64,000 bases of DNA, from assembly GCA_001898625.1 (NCBI GenBank), contig MKUP01000026.1:293689-357688 (forward strand), given 5' to 3'. Under the pieces are notes generated by a model, which saw only the letters and a program-made list of their open reading frames with translations, ran no database searches and was not told where the DNA came from. Below, one piece after another: positions 9,280-17,271 of this stretch. The stretch is from Burkholderiales bacterium 67-32 (GTDB lineage: Bacteria > Pseudomonadota > Gammaproteobacteria > Burkholderiales > Burkholderiaceae_B). Made by a program: the position numbers and the translations under genes. Within the stretch, counting starts at the first letter, position 1. Every line of letters begins with the position of its first letter.

Positions 9280-9612
9280 CTAGCGTCCGTCCGGACCGAC
9301 GCCCGCGGCTGCGCCGGCTTCCTCGTCCTGCCTGTACACCCACGCCAGTACCTCCGCCACCGCCACGTACAGCGAGGGCGGGATGCGGGCATCCAGGTCC
9401 ACCTTCATCAGCAGATCGATCAGCTCGCGCGAGCTGTGCACGAACACGCCCGCTTCCTTGGCGCGGCGCAGGATTTCCTCGGCGATCGCGCCGCTGCCCT
9501 TGGCCACCACGATGGGCGTCTTGCGTTCCTTTTCGTAGCGCAGCGCCACCGCCTGGATGCGCTTGGGGTCGAGCGGGTCGTCGGCGGGCGGATCGGCGGG
9601 GAGTTGGATCAT
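9280..9612 (-). CDS. FlhB C-terminal-domain paralogue (YlqH/FlhX-like)
   Basis: This small protein (110 aa) consists almost only of the cytoplasmic C-terminal domain of FlhB/YscU. It has AVALRYEKERKTPIVVAKGSGAIAEEILRRAKEAGVFV and then LLMKVDLDARIPPSLYVAVAEVLAWVYR, and no membrane spans. It lacks the NPTH autocleavage motif present in the true FlhB at 24059 and begins where the cleaved fragment would. Such stand-alone domains are known beside FliK-like genes in other bacteria and can partly replace FlhB-C. It overlaps the upstream FliK-like gene by 4 bases, so the two are co-translated. Its function here is inferred. Confidence 0.85.
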   Translation of the reverse strand: MIQLPADPPADDPLDPKRIQAVALRYEKERKTPIVVAKGSGAIAEEILRRAKEAGVFVHSSRELIDLLMKVDLDARIPPSLYVAVAEVLAWVYRQDEEAGAAAGVGPDGR

Positions 9613-10886
9613 GTGCGGGCCGGCGAGCGGGACGCCGTGGCGATCTTGAGGTCGGACATGCGCAGACCCTGGCCATCGAGCGCCTGCTGCAGGTCCAGGC
9701 CGCCGGCGGTCAGGCGGGCTTGCAGATCGCGCAGGCGCTGGCCGCGCAGCGTCCGGGTGTCGGGCTGGATGGCGACGCGGGTGTCGGTGCCGTCCAGCCC
9801 GACGTCCACCTGCATGGTGCCCAGGTGGCGGGTCTGGACCGAAATGCGGACACGCCAGGTCCGCGGCAGCCCGGCGTCGGCGCCCTTGCCTTCGTCCGGC
9901 TCGATCTCCAGGGTGAAAGGCTGTTCCGCCCAGGCACCCTGCAGGAACAGGCGGCCGCTGGCCAGCGCGGCGATCTGGTCATGCACGACCTGGCGCACGT
10001 CGGACGGGATGGCGGCCAGGGCCGCCTGCAGGCCCTTGGCCGCGCTCTGTTCGGGCGTGGCGGGTTCGGCCGCGGGCGCCGGGGCGCCGGCCGGGGGAGC
10101 CGGGTCGCGGACCTGGGGCGCGGGCGAGAGCGCTGCCTGCGGCTCGGCGCGCAGCGCCTCGATGGGCAGGCGCCCCTCGCGCCACTCCTGCAGATGGGCT
10201 TCGTAGAACAGGCCGGACTGCTGCACGGCCTGCCGGATCTGGCGCGCGGCTTCGTCCGGCAGCGTGCCGGCCGGAATGCGCAAGGCGTCCAGGGGCACGC
10301 TGCGCTGCGTGCCGCCCGTCTCGTCGACCAGCGCGAGCAGCAGGCGGGCCGAGCCGCTCAGCATCACCTTGGTGTCGCCGGTCTCGAGCTTGAGCTCGGC
10401 CAGCGACGGCATGGGGACCGGCGAGATTCCGCGCACCGCGCGCGTGGCCACGTCCGGCGAGGCCGCTTCGGCATCGGCGGTGGCGGGCGCCAGGAGGCCT
10501 TGTCCGCGACCGCCGCCTTCGCCGGGCGAGCGTGGGCCGCCGATCCGGCCGCCGTCCTGGCCGTGCAGGAAGGTGCGGTCGTCCAGCAGCCGCAGCACCA
10601 CGGTCACGCCCGGGCTCAGCGCCTGGCGGGTATTGATCAGGTAGGGCTTGCCGGCGATGTTGACCAGCGCCTCGGTGTCGCTGTTGGCCTGGAGCACGGT
10701 CGCCCGCACCAGCCCGTGCGGCAGTCCCGCCGTGCCCGGGGGCCGCGCGCTGCCCGCCGCGTTGCCGCCGGACACGTTCAAGAGCCGCGCCAGCACCGCC
10801 TCGCGGGCATCCTCGCGATAGCGTTCCCAGCTTTGGGTGGGGGAGACGCCGCTGACCGGCTGCGTCTGGCGGGTATCCGCTACCAA
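9609..10886 (-). CDS. Second FliK-like hook-length control protein
   Basis: This 425-residue protein is Ala/Pro-rich in the middle. Its C-terminal FliK-type domain appears near residues 320-410: WRVRISVQTRHLGTMQVDVGLDG, then LRDLQARLTAGGLDLQQALDGQGL. The N-terminal part (about residues 60-110: LVRATVLQANSDTEALVNIAGKPYLINTRQALSPGVTVVLRLL) resembles an OB-like domain found in long FliK-family proteins. The true hook ruler is probably fliK at 2110-3255. This copy is paired with the FlhB-C paralogue by a 4-base overlap, which suggests a modulator of the export switch. Family assignment is good; the role is inference. Confidence 0.8.
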   Translation of the reverse strand: MVADTRQTQPVSGVSPTQSWERYREDAREAVLARLLNVSGGNAAGSARPPGTAGLPHGLVRATVLQANSDTEALVNIAGKPYLINTRQALSPGVTVVLRLLDDRTFLHGQDGGRIGGPRSPGEGGGRGQGLLAPATADAEAASPDVATRAVRGISPVPMPSLAELKLETGDTKVMLSGSARLLLALVDETGGTQRSVPLDALRIPAGTLPDEAARQIRQAVQQSGLFYEAHLQEWREGRLPIEALRAEPQAALSPAPQVRDPAPPAGAPAPAAEPATPEQSAAKGLQAALAAIPSDVRQVVHDQIAALASGRLFLQGAWAEQPFTLEIEPDEGKGADAGLPRTWRVRISVQTRHLGTMQVDVGLDGTDTRVAIQPDTRTLRGQRLRDLQARLTAGGLDLQQALDGQGLRMSDLKIATASRSPART

Positions 10887-10898
10887 GCACCTGCCCCT

Positions 10899-11240
10899 TC
10901 AGCGGTACATCTGCACGCCGAAGGCGTGGCGCCGGGGCCGCAGTATCTGTTCCAGCTCCCGCATCCACGGTTCGGCAATGTTGCGCGTGGCGGCGTCGTT
11001 GGCAAGGATTTCGCGTATCAGTTGCATGCAGGTTTCGCGCTCGGCGGGCGGGCAGGTCTCGATGGGGCAGCGCCGCAATTGTCCCACGAGCTCGGCGCAC
11101 GCCGATTCGCTCGCCGTGACGGCATCCCAGTCGCCCCGTTGCGCGGCGGCCAGCATCGCGCGACTGATCTCGGCCAACCGGCCATACAGCGCGGGCAGTT
11201 GCGCGGGTTCGGGCGCCATGACGGAGTCCTCGCTCGCCAT
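10899..11240 (-). CDS. fliT: Flagellar export chaperone FliT
   Basis: FliT is the cytoplasmic chaperone of the cap protein FliD; in enterobacteria it also restrains FlhDC. The 113-residue helical protein (LPALYGRLAEISRAMLAAAQRGDWDAVTASESACAELVGQLR..., LANDAATRNIAEPWMRELEQIL) has the FliT pattern of length, heptads and acidic helices. The ATG at 11240 lies 2 bases after the fliS stop; a second ATG at 11219 is possible. Assignment relies strongly on its place in fliD-fliS-fliT. Confidence 0.88.
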   Translation of the reverse strand: MASEDSVMAPEPAQLPALYGRLAEISRAMLAAAQRGDWDAVTASESACAELVGQLRRCPIETCPPAERETCMQLIREILANDAATRNIAEPWMRELEQILRPRRHAFGVQMYR

Positions 11241-11242
11241 CG

Positions 11243-11650
11243 TCAGGCGGCAACCTGGCTGTCGGCCTGGATCGACGCCCAGGCTTCGCGCAGTCCATCC
11301 AGCAGGCGGACGCTTTCCATGATGGGGGCGGGATCGTTGTCGATGCCGGCCTGCATCGTACGCCTCAGCATGTAGTCGTACAGGGCGTTCAACTGGTTGG
11401 CGAGGTCGCCGCCGGCCTTGTGGTCCAGGCTGGCGCGCAGTCCTTCGTCCAGGATGCGCGTGGCGCGGCTGAGCGCCCGGGTCTTGCCCAGGGGGTCGTT
11501 GGCCTCGATGCAGCCGATGGCCTTGCGCAGCGATTCCAGCGCGCCGTCGTACAACATCAGGATCAGCGCGTGCGGACTGGAGCTGGATACCCCGGTCTCC
11601 ACTCCGACACTGACATAGGCCCTGGCCCCGAAATTTCCGAATCCCGACAC
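11243..11650 (-). CDS. fliS: Flagellin export chaperone FliS
   Basis: FliS binds the C-terminal D0 region of flagellin and prevents its early polymerisation. The GTG at 11650 gives a 135-residue protein beginning SGFGNFGARAYVSVGVETGV and containing SPHALILMLYDGALESLRKAIG, the FliS signature. It is preferred over the ATG at 11680 because AGGAG stands six or seven bases before it and family members begin here. A sigma-28-like promoter is visible upstream at 11708-11734, so fliST may be transcribed separately from fliD. Confidence 0.93.
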   Translation of the reverse strand: MSGFGNFGARAYVSVGVETGVSSSSPHALILMLYDGALESLRKAIGCIEANDPLGKTRALSRATRILDEGLRASLDHKAGGDLANQLNALYDYMLRRTMQAGIDNDPAPIMESVRLLDGLREAWASIQADSQVAA

Positions 11651-11707
11651 GTGCGACTCCTGCTGAACGCGTAGCGGCATGCCGCATGCACGGCAGCCCT
11701 GACGGAT

Positions 11708-11734
11708 TTAACGGCCTGGCGCGACGGACCTAAA
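11708..11734 (-). promoter_or_regulatory. Sigma-28-like promoter for fliST
   Basis: Read on the minus strand: TTTAGGTC, 11 bases, then GCCGTTAA. The -10 matches the FliA consensus GCCGATAA at 7 of 8 positions. The -35 is weak (4 of 8 to TAAAGTTT). It lies in the 136-base fliD-fliS gap, about 60 bases before the fliS start. Confidence 0.45.
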
Positions 11735-11786
11735 GCGGGAATTGGCGTGGCAAAACCGCGGAGTTCCCCCTTGCGCGCCGGCCGCG

Positions 11787-13247
11787 TTACTTGTTGAGGT
11801 TCTTCAGCGCCTCGATCTGCTGGGTCAGGAAGCTGCCGGTGTTGTTGAGCTGGGTCAGCATCGAATCCAGCGCCGTGAACTGCCGGCGGTAGCGCGCCTC
11901 GATCTGTTCCAGGCGGTTGCTCATCTGATTCTGCTGGGTCTCCAGCGTCTTGATCGTGCTCTTCAAGCCGTCGGTGCGGCTGTCGATCACGCCCTTGCTG
12001 TCGGTATAAGGCGACAGTTGGGCGGTGAAGCGTTCGACCAGGCTTTGCGAGCCTTCGCCAAAAGGCTGGGGCGTGAACAGCTTGGACACGGCGTTCGGGT
12101 CGGCGGCCATGGCCTTGTTGAACTTGTCGGTGTCCAGCGTCAGCGCGCCGTCCTGGTCGAAGCCCACGCCCAGCGAGGCCAGCGTCGTGTAGGCGCCGGT
12201 GGCGCCCTGCATGGGCGAGAAAACTTCATTGCGCATGCGCGAGGTCAGGTCGCGCACCAGGCCGTCGCCCGCCAGCGGCCCGGTGGCGCCGGCCTTGCCC
12301 CGGGTTTCGCTGGGCGCGTTCGCCGACAGCGCCGCGGCCACGTTCAGGAAGGAGTTGTAAGCGGTGACCAGCGATTGCAGCGCCGCCGCGCCGCCGCTGG
12401 GCGACGGGTTGGTGGCGATGGTCGTGGTGCCGGATTTCTGCAGTGTGATCGTCACGCCGTCGAGCACCGAGGTGACGGTGTTTGTGGCGCTGGTGACTTC
12501 CATGCCGTCCAGCTTGAACTGCGCGTCGGCGCCGGCCTGCAGCCGGCTCATGCCGGCGGGCGAGCCGCCGCTGGAATAGGACGGGGCGGTGGCCGGGTCA
12601 TAGTCGAAGAAGTCCAGCGAGCGGGTGCCGCCGGTGCCCGAATCCGAGCTGGTGACCTGGAAGGCGTTGGCCGCGCCGGTGGTGGTGGACGTGAGCACCA
12701 GCCGCGATCCGCTGTCGTCGGTGACCAGCGAGGCGGTGACGCCGAGTTCCGCCTTGTTGATGGCGTCGCGCAGGCCGGACATCGTATTGTTGGTGGCATC
12801 GATGACGACGGACTTGGCTTCGGCCTCGCCGGCGACGAAGCTGCCGTTCTCGACCTTGCCCAACGTGAAGGTCAGGGTGCCGGTGTTCAATTGCGCATCG
12901 CTCGCCAGCGCGCCGCTGACGGCTTTCTCGGCCTGGGCCAGCGAGGTGACGTCGAGTTTGTGGCTGATCTTGCCGGCCTTGTTGTCGGCCGTGATGAAGG
13001 CGACCGAGGAGTCCGACGAGCTGCCGACCAGGCCGGTGAATTTTTCCGGCGTCAGGCCCGAGGCGGCCGTCAGCAGCGAAGACAGCGAACTCTTGAGCTG
13101 GCCCAGGGCCGAGATCTTGGTCTGGGCCGAGGTGGCCTGGGCCTGCAGCTTGGTGAGCGGCACCTTCTCGGCCGCCATCAGGTTGCTCAGCAGGGTGGAC
13201 AGTTCGAGGCCGGAGCCCACGCCAAGGGCGGATCCTACGCTAGCCAT
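11787..13247 (-). CDS. fliD: Flagellar filament cap protein FliD
   Basis: FliD caps the growing filament and folds incoming flagellin. The 486-residue protein begins with the hallmark MASVGSALGVGSGLELSTLL and a helical D0/D1 region. It has a variable beta-rich middle (about residues 70-300) and ends with a long coiled coil (STIKTLETQQNQMSNRLEQIEARYRRQFTALDSMLTQL...FLTQQIEAL). AGGAA precedes the ATG at a good distance. It follows flaG by 33 bases, so it may be read from the flaG promoter. Confidence 0.96.
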   Translation of the reverse strand: MASVGSALGVGSGLELSTLLSNLMAAEKVPLTKLQAQATSAQTKISALGQLKSSLSSLLTAASGLTPEKFTGLVGSSSDSSVAFITADNKAGKISHKLDVTSLAQAEKAVSGALASDAQLNTGTLTFTLGKVENGSFVAGEAEAKSVVIDATNNTMSGLRDAINKAELGVTASLVTDDSGSRLVLTSTTTGAANAFQVTSSDSGTGGTRSLDFFDYDPATAPSYSSGGSPAGMSRLQAGADAQFKLDGMEVTSATNTVTSVLDGVTITLQKSGTTTIATNPSPSGGAAALQSLVTAYNSFLNVAAALSANAPSETRGKAGATGPLAGDGLVRDLTSRMRNEVFSPMQGATGAYTTLASLGVGFDQDGALTLDTDKFNKAMAADPNAVSKLFTPQPFGEGSQSLVERFTAQLSPYTDSKGVIDSRTDGLKSTIKTLETQQNQMSNRLEQIEARYRRQFTALDSMLTQLNNTGSFLTQQIEALKNLNK

Positions 13248-13280
13248 GGAGTATTCCTGGTATCGGGTTGGCGGGCGGGT

Positions 13281-13643
13281 TCAGGCCTTGCGGCTGAACA
13301 GGGCGCCCTTGATCTGGTCCAGCGAGCGGCTGAGCGCCAGCGCTTCCTCGGACGGGATCTGCCGGATCACGTCCTGGGTGTCGCCGTCGACCACCTTGAC
13401 CACGACCTTGCCGCTGTCGTCGTCGATGCTGAACGTCAGGTTGTGGGCCGCCAGCGGGACGAAGCGGTTGAAGGCGTCGACCGCGGCCCGCAGTTCCCCC
13501 ACGTCCGGTACCTGGGCCGTCGCCGGCAGCGACGGATCGAGCAGATTGGTCGAGCCAGCGGGCGCGATGGGCCGGGCGGCCGACGCGGCGGCGGCCGGCA
13601 GGCTGCGCAGGTCGGCGGCGGTATCGATGGCGTTGATGCTCAT
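13281..13643 (-). CDS. flaG: FlaG family flagellar protein
   Basis: FlaG proteins are small secreted or cytoplasmic factors tied to filament length; their mechanism is not settled. The 120-residue protein ends in the conserved domain VDAFNRFVPLAAHNLTFSIDDDSGKVVVKVVDGDTQDVIRQIPSEEALALSRSLDQIKGALFSRKA. The ATG at 13643 (MSINAIDTAA) is chosen because the upstream extension would run through the promoter and fliC terminator. It sits between fliC and fliD, and a sigma-28-like promoter lies directly upstream at 13682-13708. Confidence 0.92.
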   Translation of the reverse strand: MSINAIDTAADLRSLPAAAASAARPIAPAGSTNLLDPSLPATAQVPDVGELRAAVDAFNRFVPLAAHNLTFSIDDDSGKVVVKVVDGDTQDVIRQIPSEEALALSRSLDQIKGALFSRKA

Positions 13644-13681
13644 GAAGGTTCCGTGGCGGTAGGGGTGGGGCAATACGTGGA

Positions 13682-13708
13682 TTAACGGGCCAGGGAGGGG
13701 AAACTTGA
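13682..13708 (-). promoter_or_regulatory. Sigma-28-like promoter for flaG-fliD
   Basis: On the minus strand: TCAAGTTT (7 of 8 to TAAAGTTT), 11 bases, then CCCGTTAA (6 of 8 to GCCGATAA). It lies just after the fliC terminator and about 40 bases before the flaG start, so flaG-fliD can be transcribed independently of flagellin. Confidence 0.7.
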
Positions 13709-13723
13709 GTAGGAAGGCCTGGC

Positions 13724-13761
13724 AAAAAAAATCCCCACCCCGGCGCAAGTCGGGGTGGGGA
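13724..13761 (-). terminator. Intrinsic terminator of fliC
   Basis: A perfect 11-bp stem (13732-13742 with 13751-13761, TCCCCACCCCG type) closes an 8-base loop. On the minus strand it is followed by an eight-base T run. A second hairpin (TCCGCCGG with CCGGCGGA, 13765-13787) lies between it and the fliC stop. Strong termination separates abundant flagellin mRNA from flaG-fliD. Confidence 0.93.
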
Positions 13762-13800
13762 CGGTCCGCCGGAACGACTCCGGCGGAAATGCCGCAATGC

Positions 13801-15216
13801 TTAGCCGCGGAGCAGCGTCAGCACGTTGTTGGGCAGCGAGTTGGCTTGCGCCAGCATGGCGGTGCCGGCCTGCTGCAGGATCTGGCCGCGGGTGAGCGAG
13901 GCGGTTTCCGAGGCGAAGTCGGCGTCCTGGATGCGGCTGCGCGACGAGGACAGGTTCTCCGAGGTGGTTTCCAGGCTGGAGACGACCGAGGTGAAGCGGT
14001 TCTGGATCGCGCCCAGCGAGGCACGCGCGTCGCTGACCGTGGACAGGGCGGCGTCCAGGGCGGACAGGGCGTTGGAGGCGCCGGCGACGGTCGAGATGTC
14101 GATGGCGTTCAGCGCGGTGCCGGTCTGGGTGATCGTGCCGGCCAGCGCGAAGGCGCCGGTGCTGCTGATCGAGCCGGTCACGCCGGTGGGGGCCTTGTAC
14201 GAGACGTTCAGCGAAGCGCCCGTGGTGCCGGCGGCGGCCAGGCCGAAGTCGGACAGCGTGGTGGCGACGGCGGTACCCAGCGTGAGGGCGCCGATCGTGA
14301 CGTTGCGGCCGTCGGCGGCTTCGAGCTTCAGGCCCGACCCGGTGTCGGTGGCGCGTACGCCGGTGGTGGCCGATTGCGCGTTGATCGCGGTCAGGGCATT
14401 TTCGCGGTTGGTCGCGGCGTTGGTGGTGGCGGTCAGGTTAATCGTCAGGCCGTTCAGCGTGAAGCTGGCGGTGCCGGCGGTCGTGGTCGTGACGGTCGAC
14501 GTGCCCGCGACTTCCGTGGCGTTCGCGGTGACGTTCAGGCCGGCGATGCCTTGCGTATTCATGGCATTGGCGATGGCCTTGGCATCGTTGGCGATGCTGC
14601 CCAGGGCGAACGTGCCGGCCGAGCCGATGGTGACGGACTGCGCCGCGGCGGTGTCGCTGGCGGTGCCGATCGACAGGTTGGTCGCGTTGAAGCCGTTGTA
14701 CCGGCCCAGCGTCGAGGCCTTGGCGTCGGCGATGTTGCTGATGGTGATGGTCTGTCCGGCATTGGCGCCGACCTGGAACTTCTGGGAGGCGAACGAGCCG
14801 TCCAGCAGCTTGGTGCCGTTGAAGTCGGTGTCGCGGGCGACGCGGTCGATTTCGGCGGTCAGTTCGGCCACTTCCTTCTGCAGCGAGGCGCGGTCGTCGG
14901 CCGAGTTGGTCGAGTTGGACGACTGCACGGCCAGCGTGCGGATGCGCTGCAGGTTGGTGCCGATCTGGCTCAGCGCGCCTTCGGCGGTCTGCGCCAGCGA
15001 GATGCCGTCGTTGGCGTTGCGCACGGCCTGGTTCAGGCCGTTGATCTGCGTGCTCATGCGCTCGGAAATGGCCAGGCCGGCGGCGTCGTCCTTGGCGCTG
15101 TTGATGCGTAGGCCGGTCGACAGGCGCTGCAGGGCGGTGTTGACGGCGCTCTGCGAGCTGTTCAGGTTGCGCTGCGCGTTCAGCGAAGCGATGTTGGTGT
15201 TGATGACTTGTGCCAT
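13801..15216 (-). CDS. fliC: Flagellin
   Basis: Flagellin is the filament subunit, exported with FliS. It has 471 residues. The conserved N-terminal D0/D1 region ([18 protein letters not shown]..., RISNGL-like [20 protein letters not shown]) includes [10 protein letters not shown], the stretch read by TLR5 in related flagellins. The C-terminal D1/D0 region runs from about residue 385 ([18 protein letters not shown]..., [26 protein letters not shown]). The Thr/Ala-rich central part (about 170-380) is the exposed, variable region. It has its own sigma-28-like promoter, an approximately 140-base leader and its own terminator, as expected for a highly expressed late gene. Confidence 0.97.
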   Translation of the reverse strand: MAQVINTNIASLNAQRNLNSSQSAVNTALQRLSTGLRINSAKDDAAGLAISERMSTQINGLNQAVRNANDGISLAQTAEGALSQIGTNLQRIRTLAVQSSNSTNSADDRASLQKEVAELTAEIDRVARDTDFNGTKLLDGSFASQKFQVGANAGQTITISNIADAKASTLGRYNGFNATNLSIGTASDTAAAQSVTIGSAGTFALGSIANDAKAIANAMNTQGIAGLNVTANATEVAGTSTVTTTTAGTASFTLNGLTINLTATTNAATNRENALTAINAQSATTGVRATDTGSGLKLEAADGRNVTIGALTLGTAVATTLSDFGLAAAGTTGASLNVSYKAPTGVTGSISSTGAFALAGTITQTGTALNAIDISTVAGASNALSALDAALSTVSDARASLGAIQNRFTSVVSSLETTSENLSSSRSRIQDADFASETASLTRGQILQQAGTAMLAQANSLPNNVLTLLRG

Positions 15217-15363
15217 GACCTATCTCCGTGAGGGTGAGTCACATGGTGTTTCAGGGAGGGGCCCTGGGGGCCCGACGATGCATCCGCGGCTGGAGGTCCT
15301 TCCGCAATTGCGCCAGGGCCATCGCAGGCTGCATGCAGTGCCAGCGTGGCCGCGTTGAGGCAA

Positions 15364-15391
15364 TTAACGGGGCGGCGATTTGAAAACTTTA
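15364..15391 (-). promoter_or_regulatory. Sigma-28-like promoter for fliC
   Basis: On the minus strand: TAAAGTTT (8 of 8 to the FliA -35), 12 bases, then CCCGTTAA (6 of 8 to GCCGATAA). The spacer is one base longer than the usual 11. The -10 is identical to that before flaG. It lies about 150 bases before the flagellin start. Confidence 0.75.
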
Positions 15392-15473
15392 GGAAGGGAA
15401 GGCGGCAGGATGGAAAAAATACCGCTAAAGTTTCGCCGCGGCGGTCCGATTGTGGGCGCCGCCAGGGCGAGCT

Positions 15474-16634
15474 TCAGGCCGGCGTTTCCAGCGTGAAGTA
15501 GAAGGTCGCGCCTTGTCCGGGCGCGCTTTCGGCCCAGATCTGTCCGCCATGGCGGTTGATGATGCGGCGGACGGTGGCCAGGCCGACGCCCGTGCCGGGA
15601 AAGTCGCTGGCGCGATGGAAGCGCTGGAAGGCGCCGAACATGCGTTCGGCGTTCTGCGCGTCGAAGCCGGCGCCGTTGTCGCGCACGAAATAGATGGTGC
15701 TGTTGCCGCGCAGCAGGCTGCCGAACTGGATGTGCGCCTCGGCGCGTTCGCCGGTGAATTTCCAGGCATTGCCCAGCAGGTTGTCCAGCACGATGCGCAT
15801 CAGTCCGGCATCGCATTCGGCCAGGGCCGAGGTGGGCAGTTCTTCCTCGACCTGGCGGTCGGGCTGGCTGCGGCGCAGGTTGGCCAGGGCTTCGCGCGCG
15901 AGGGCGGCCAGGTCCACCTGGGCCTTGAGCAAGCTGCTCTGGTTGATGCGGGCGAGCTGCAGCAGGTCGCCGATCAGGTTTTCCATGCGCTGCGCGTTGT
16001 CCACGATGTGCCGCAGGTGCTTGGAGTCGGTCTCGTCCGCCTGGCCGGCCAGCCCGCGCTCGAGCAGCCCGGCGAAGCCCGCGATCTGCCGCAGCGGCGC
16101 GCGCAGGTCGTGGGAGACGGAGTACGAGAAGGCTTCCAATTCCTCGTTGATCACGCTCAGCAGGTGGGTGCGCTGGGCCACCCGCTTTTCGAGTTCGTTC
16201 TGGATGCGGCGCGCGGCCTCCTGCTGCTCCATGTGCTGCGTGATGTCCTGGGCGTAGCCGGAGACGGCGATCGATTCGCCCTCGTCGTTGCACAGGCAGC
16301 TCATCTGGATCTCGAACCAGCGTGGTTCGCCGTTCACCGTCCAGATCTGCTCGAAGCGCTTGCGTGCGCGGGATTCGAGCAATTGCCGGTGGCGCAGCGC
16401 GTGGACGCGCGCGATCGAGGGCGGCATGAGTTCTTCCATGGCCTTGCCCAGGCAGTCCGCCGCCCGGGGGAGGCCGAGCATGTCGGCGTAGGCTTGGGAG
16501 ACGTATCGGTACCGGCCGTCCCGATCCACGACCCAGGTGGCGACGGGGAGCGATTCCAGCGCGGCTTCCAGCAGGGCATGGTCGTTTCCGGCCAAACTCG
16601 TTGCTTGCTGGATTGGTGGAATCGCGTTTCGCAT
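15474..16634 (-). CDS. PAS-domain sensor histidine kinase (orphan)
   Basis: This cytoplasmic kinase has about 386 residues and no membrane span. A PAS domain covers about residues 20-135 (ALESLPVATWVVDRDGRYRYVSQAYADMLG, SGYAQDITQH). A HisKA domain has the H-box SYSVSHDLRAPLRQ with His175. A HATPase domain follows (NLLGNAWKFTG, DNGAGFD, GTGVGLATV). The arrangement is that of phytochrome-type C-terminal kinases. No response regulator is adjacent. It lies between fliC and flhDC and diverges from flhD. The ATG at 16634 is used; the frame continues to a TTG at 16655. Its signal and partner are unknown. Confidence 0.88.
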   Translation of the reverse strand: MRNAIPPIQQATSLAGNDHALLEAALESLPVATWVVDRDGRYRYVSQAYADMLGLPRAADCLGKAMEELMPPSIARVHALRHRQLLESRARKRFEQIWTVNGEPRWFEIQMSCLCNDEGESIAVSGYAQDITQHMEQQEAARRIQNELEKRVAQRTHLLSVINEELEAFSYSVSHDLRAPLRQIAGFAGLLERGLAGQADETDSKHLRHIVDNAQRMENLIGDLLQLARINQSSLLKAQVDLAALAREALANLRRSQPDRQVEEELPTSALAECDAGLMRIVLDNLLGNAWKFTGERAEAHIQFGSLLRGNSTIYFVRDNGAGFDAQNAERMFGAFQRFHRASDFPGTGVGLATVRRIINRHGGQIWAESAPGQGATFYFTLETPA

Positions 16635-16668
16635 TTGCGTGTTTAAATGAAACAAGTGATACAGAATT

Positions 16669-16702
16669 TGTAAGAAAAATTCTTACACACGAAGTTTACC
16701 TA
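16669..16702. promoter_or_regulatory. Inverted heptad pair upstream of flhDC (BvgA-like)
   Basis: TGTAAGAA (16669-16676) and TTCTTACA (16680-16687) form a perfect 8-bp inverted repeat with a 3-base spacer. Seen as heptads, TTTCTTA (minus, 16671-16677) and ATTCTTA (plus, 16679-16685) both fit the [T/A]TTC[C/T]TA pattern described for Bordetella BvgA sites. TTACCTA at 16696-16702 is a near match further on. flhDC is repressed by Bvg in B. bronchiseptica. Binding here is inferred. Confidence 0.5.
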
Positions 16703-16738
16703 AGCAGACGCGAAATCCAGCGGGGTTCCGATGCCAAT

Positions 16739-16767
16739 TTGGTAACAAGTGTCCAATAATTTACATA
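16739..16767 (+). promoter_or_regulatory. Candidate sigma-70 promoter for flhDC
   Basis: TTGGTA, 17 bases, then TACATA lies in an AT-rich stretch about 90 bases upstream of flhD. Agreement with TTGACA/TATAAT is only moderate. Position and local AT richness, unlike the surrounding GC-rich sequence, support some promoter here. Confidence 0.35.
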
Positions 16768-16857
16768 TTGAATTGGTCCCTGTGTCAAAGGAAAAAGCTT
16801 GGCCGGGGTGCTCTGTTTTTCCATCCCGTTTGCGGGATTACCCTGAAAGGAATCGCG

Positions 16858-17235
16858 ATGACTCAAGTTTGCGACGTGGTCGATGTGGATGTGTCGGCTC
16901 CCCAGGCCGAATCTTCCTCCATGTCCCGGCTGAGCGAAGAGATCCGCGATGCCAACCTGACTTACCTGATGCTGGCCCAGCAGATGCTGCGCGTCGATCG
17001 CAGCGAGGCGCTCTACCGTCTGGGCATCACCAGCGAGGTGGCCGACATCCTTTCGTCGCTGACCACGGCCCAGTTGCTGAAGATCGCCGGCTCGAGCATG
17101 CTGCTCGCCCGCTTCCGCTTCGACGACTCGCTGGTCTGGAATCTGCTGTCCTCGCCCAAGCGCGACGACGTTTCCCCCCGCATCCATGCCGCCATCCTGA
17201 TGGCCGGACGCACCGCCGCGATGGCCGCTTCCTGA
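16858..17235 (+). CDS. flhD: Flagellar transcriptional activator FlhD
   Basis: FlhD joins FlhC in the FlhD4C2 master regulator that activates class II flagellar promoters. The 125-residue protein contains the family core (EEIRDANLTYLMLAQQMLRVDRSEALYRLGITSEVADILSSLTTAQLLKIA) and an N-terminal acidic extension of about 20 residues compared with E. coli FlhD. The ATG at 16858 has AAAGGA six bases upstream; an open frame reaches back to 16768 but without a ribosome site. flhC follows after 36 bases. Confidence 0.95.
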   Translation: MTQVCDVVDVDVSAPQAESSSMSRLSEEIRDANLTYLMLAQQMLRVDRSEALYRLGITSEVADILSSLTTAQLLKIAGSSMLLARFRFDDSLVWNLLSSPKRDDVSPRIHAAILMAGRTAAMAAS

Positions 17236-17271
17236 GCCGCGTCATGTCCTGCAGCAGTATCCGGGGGCCGC

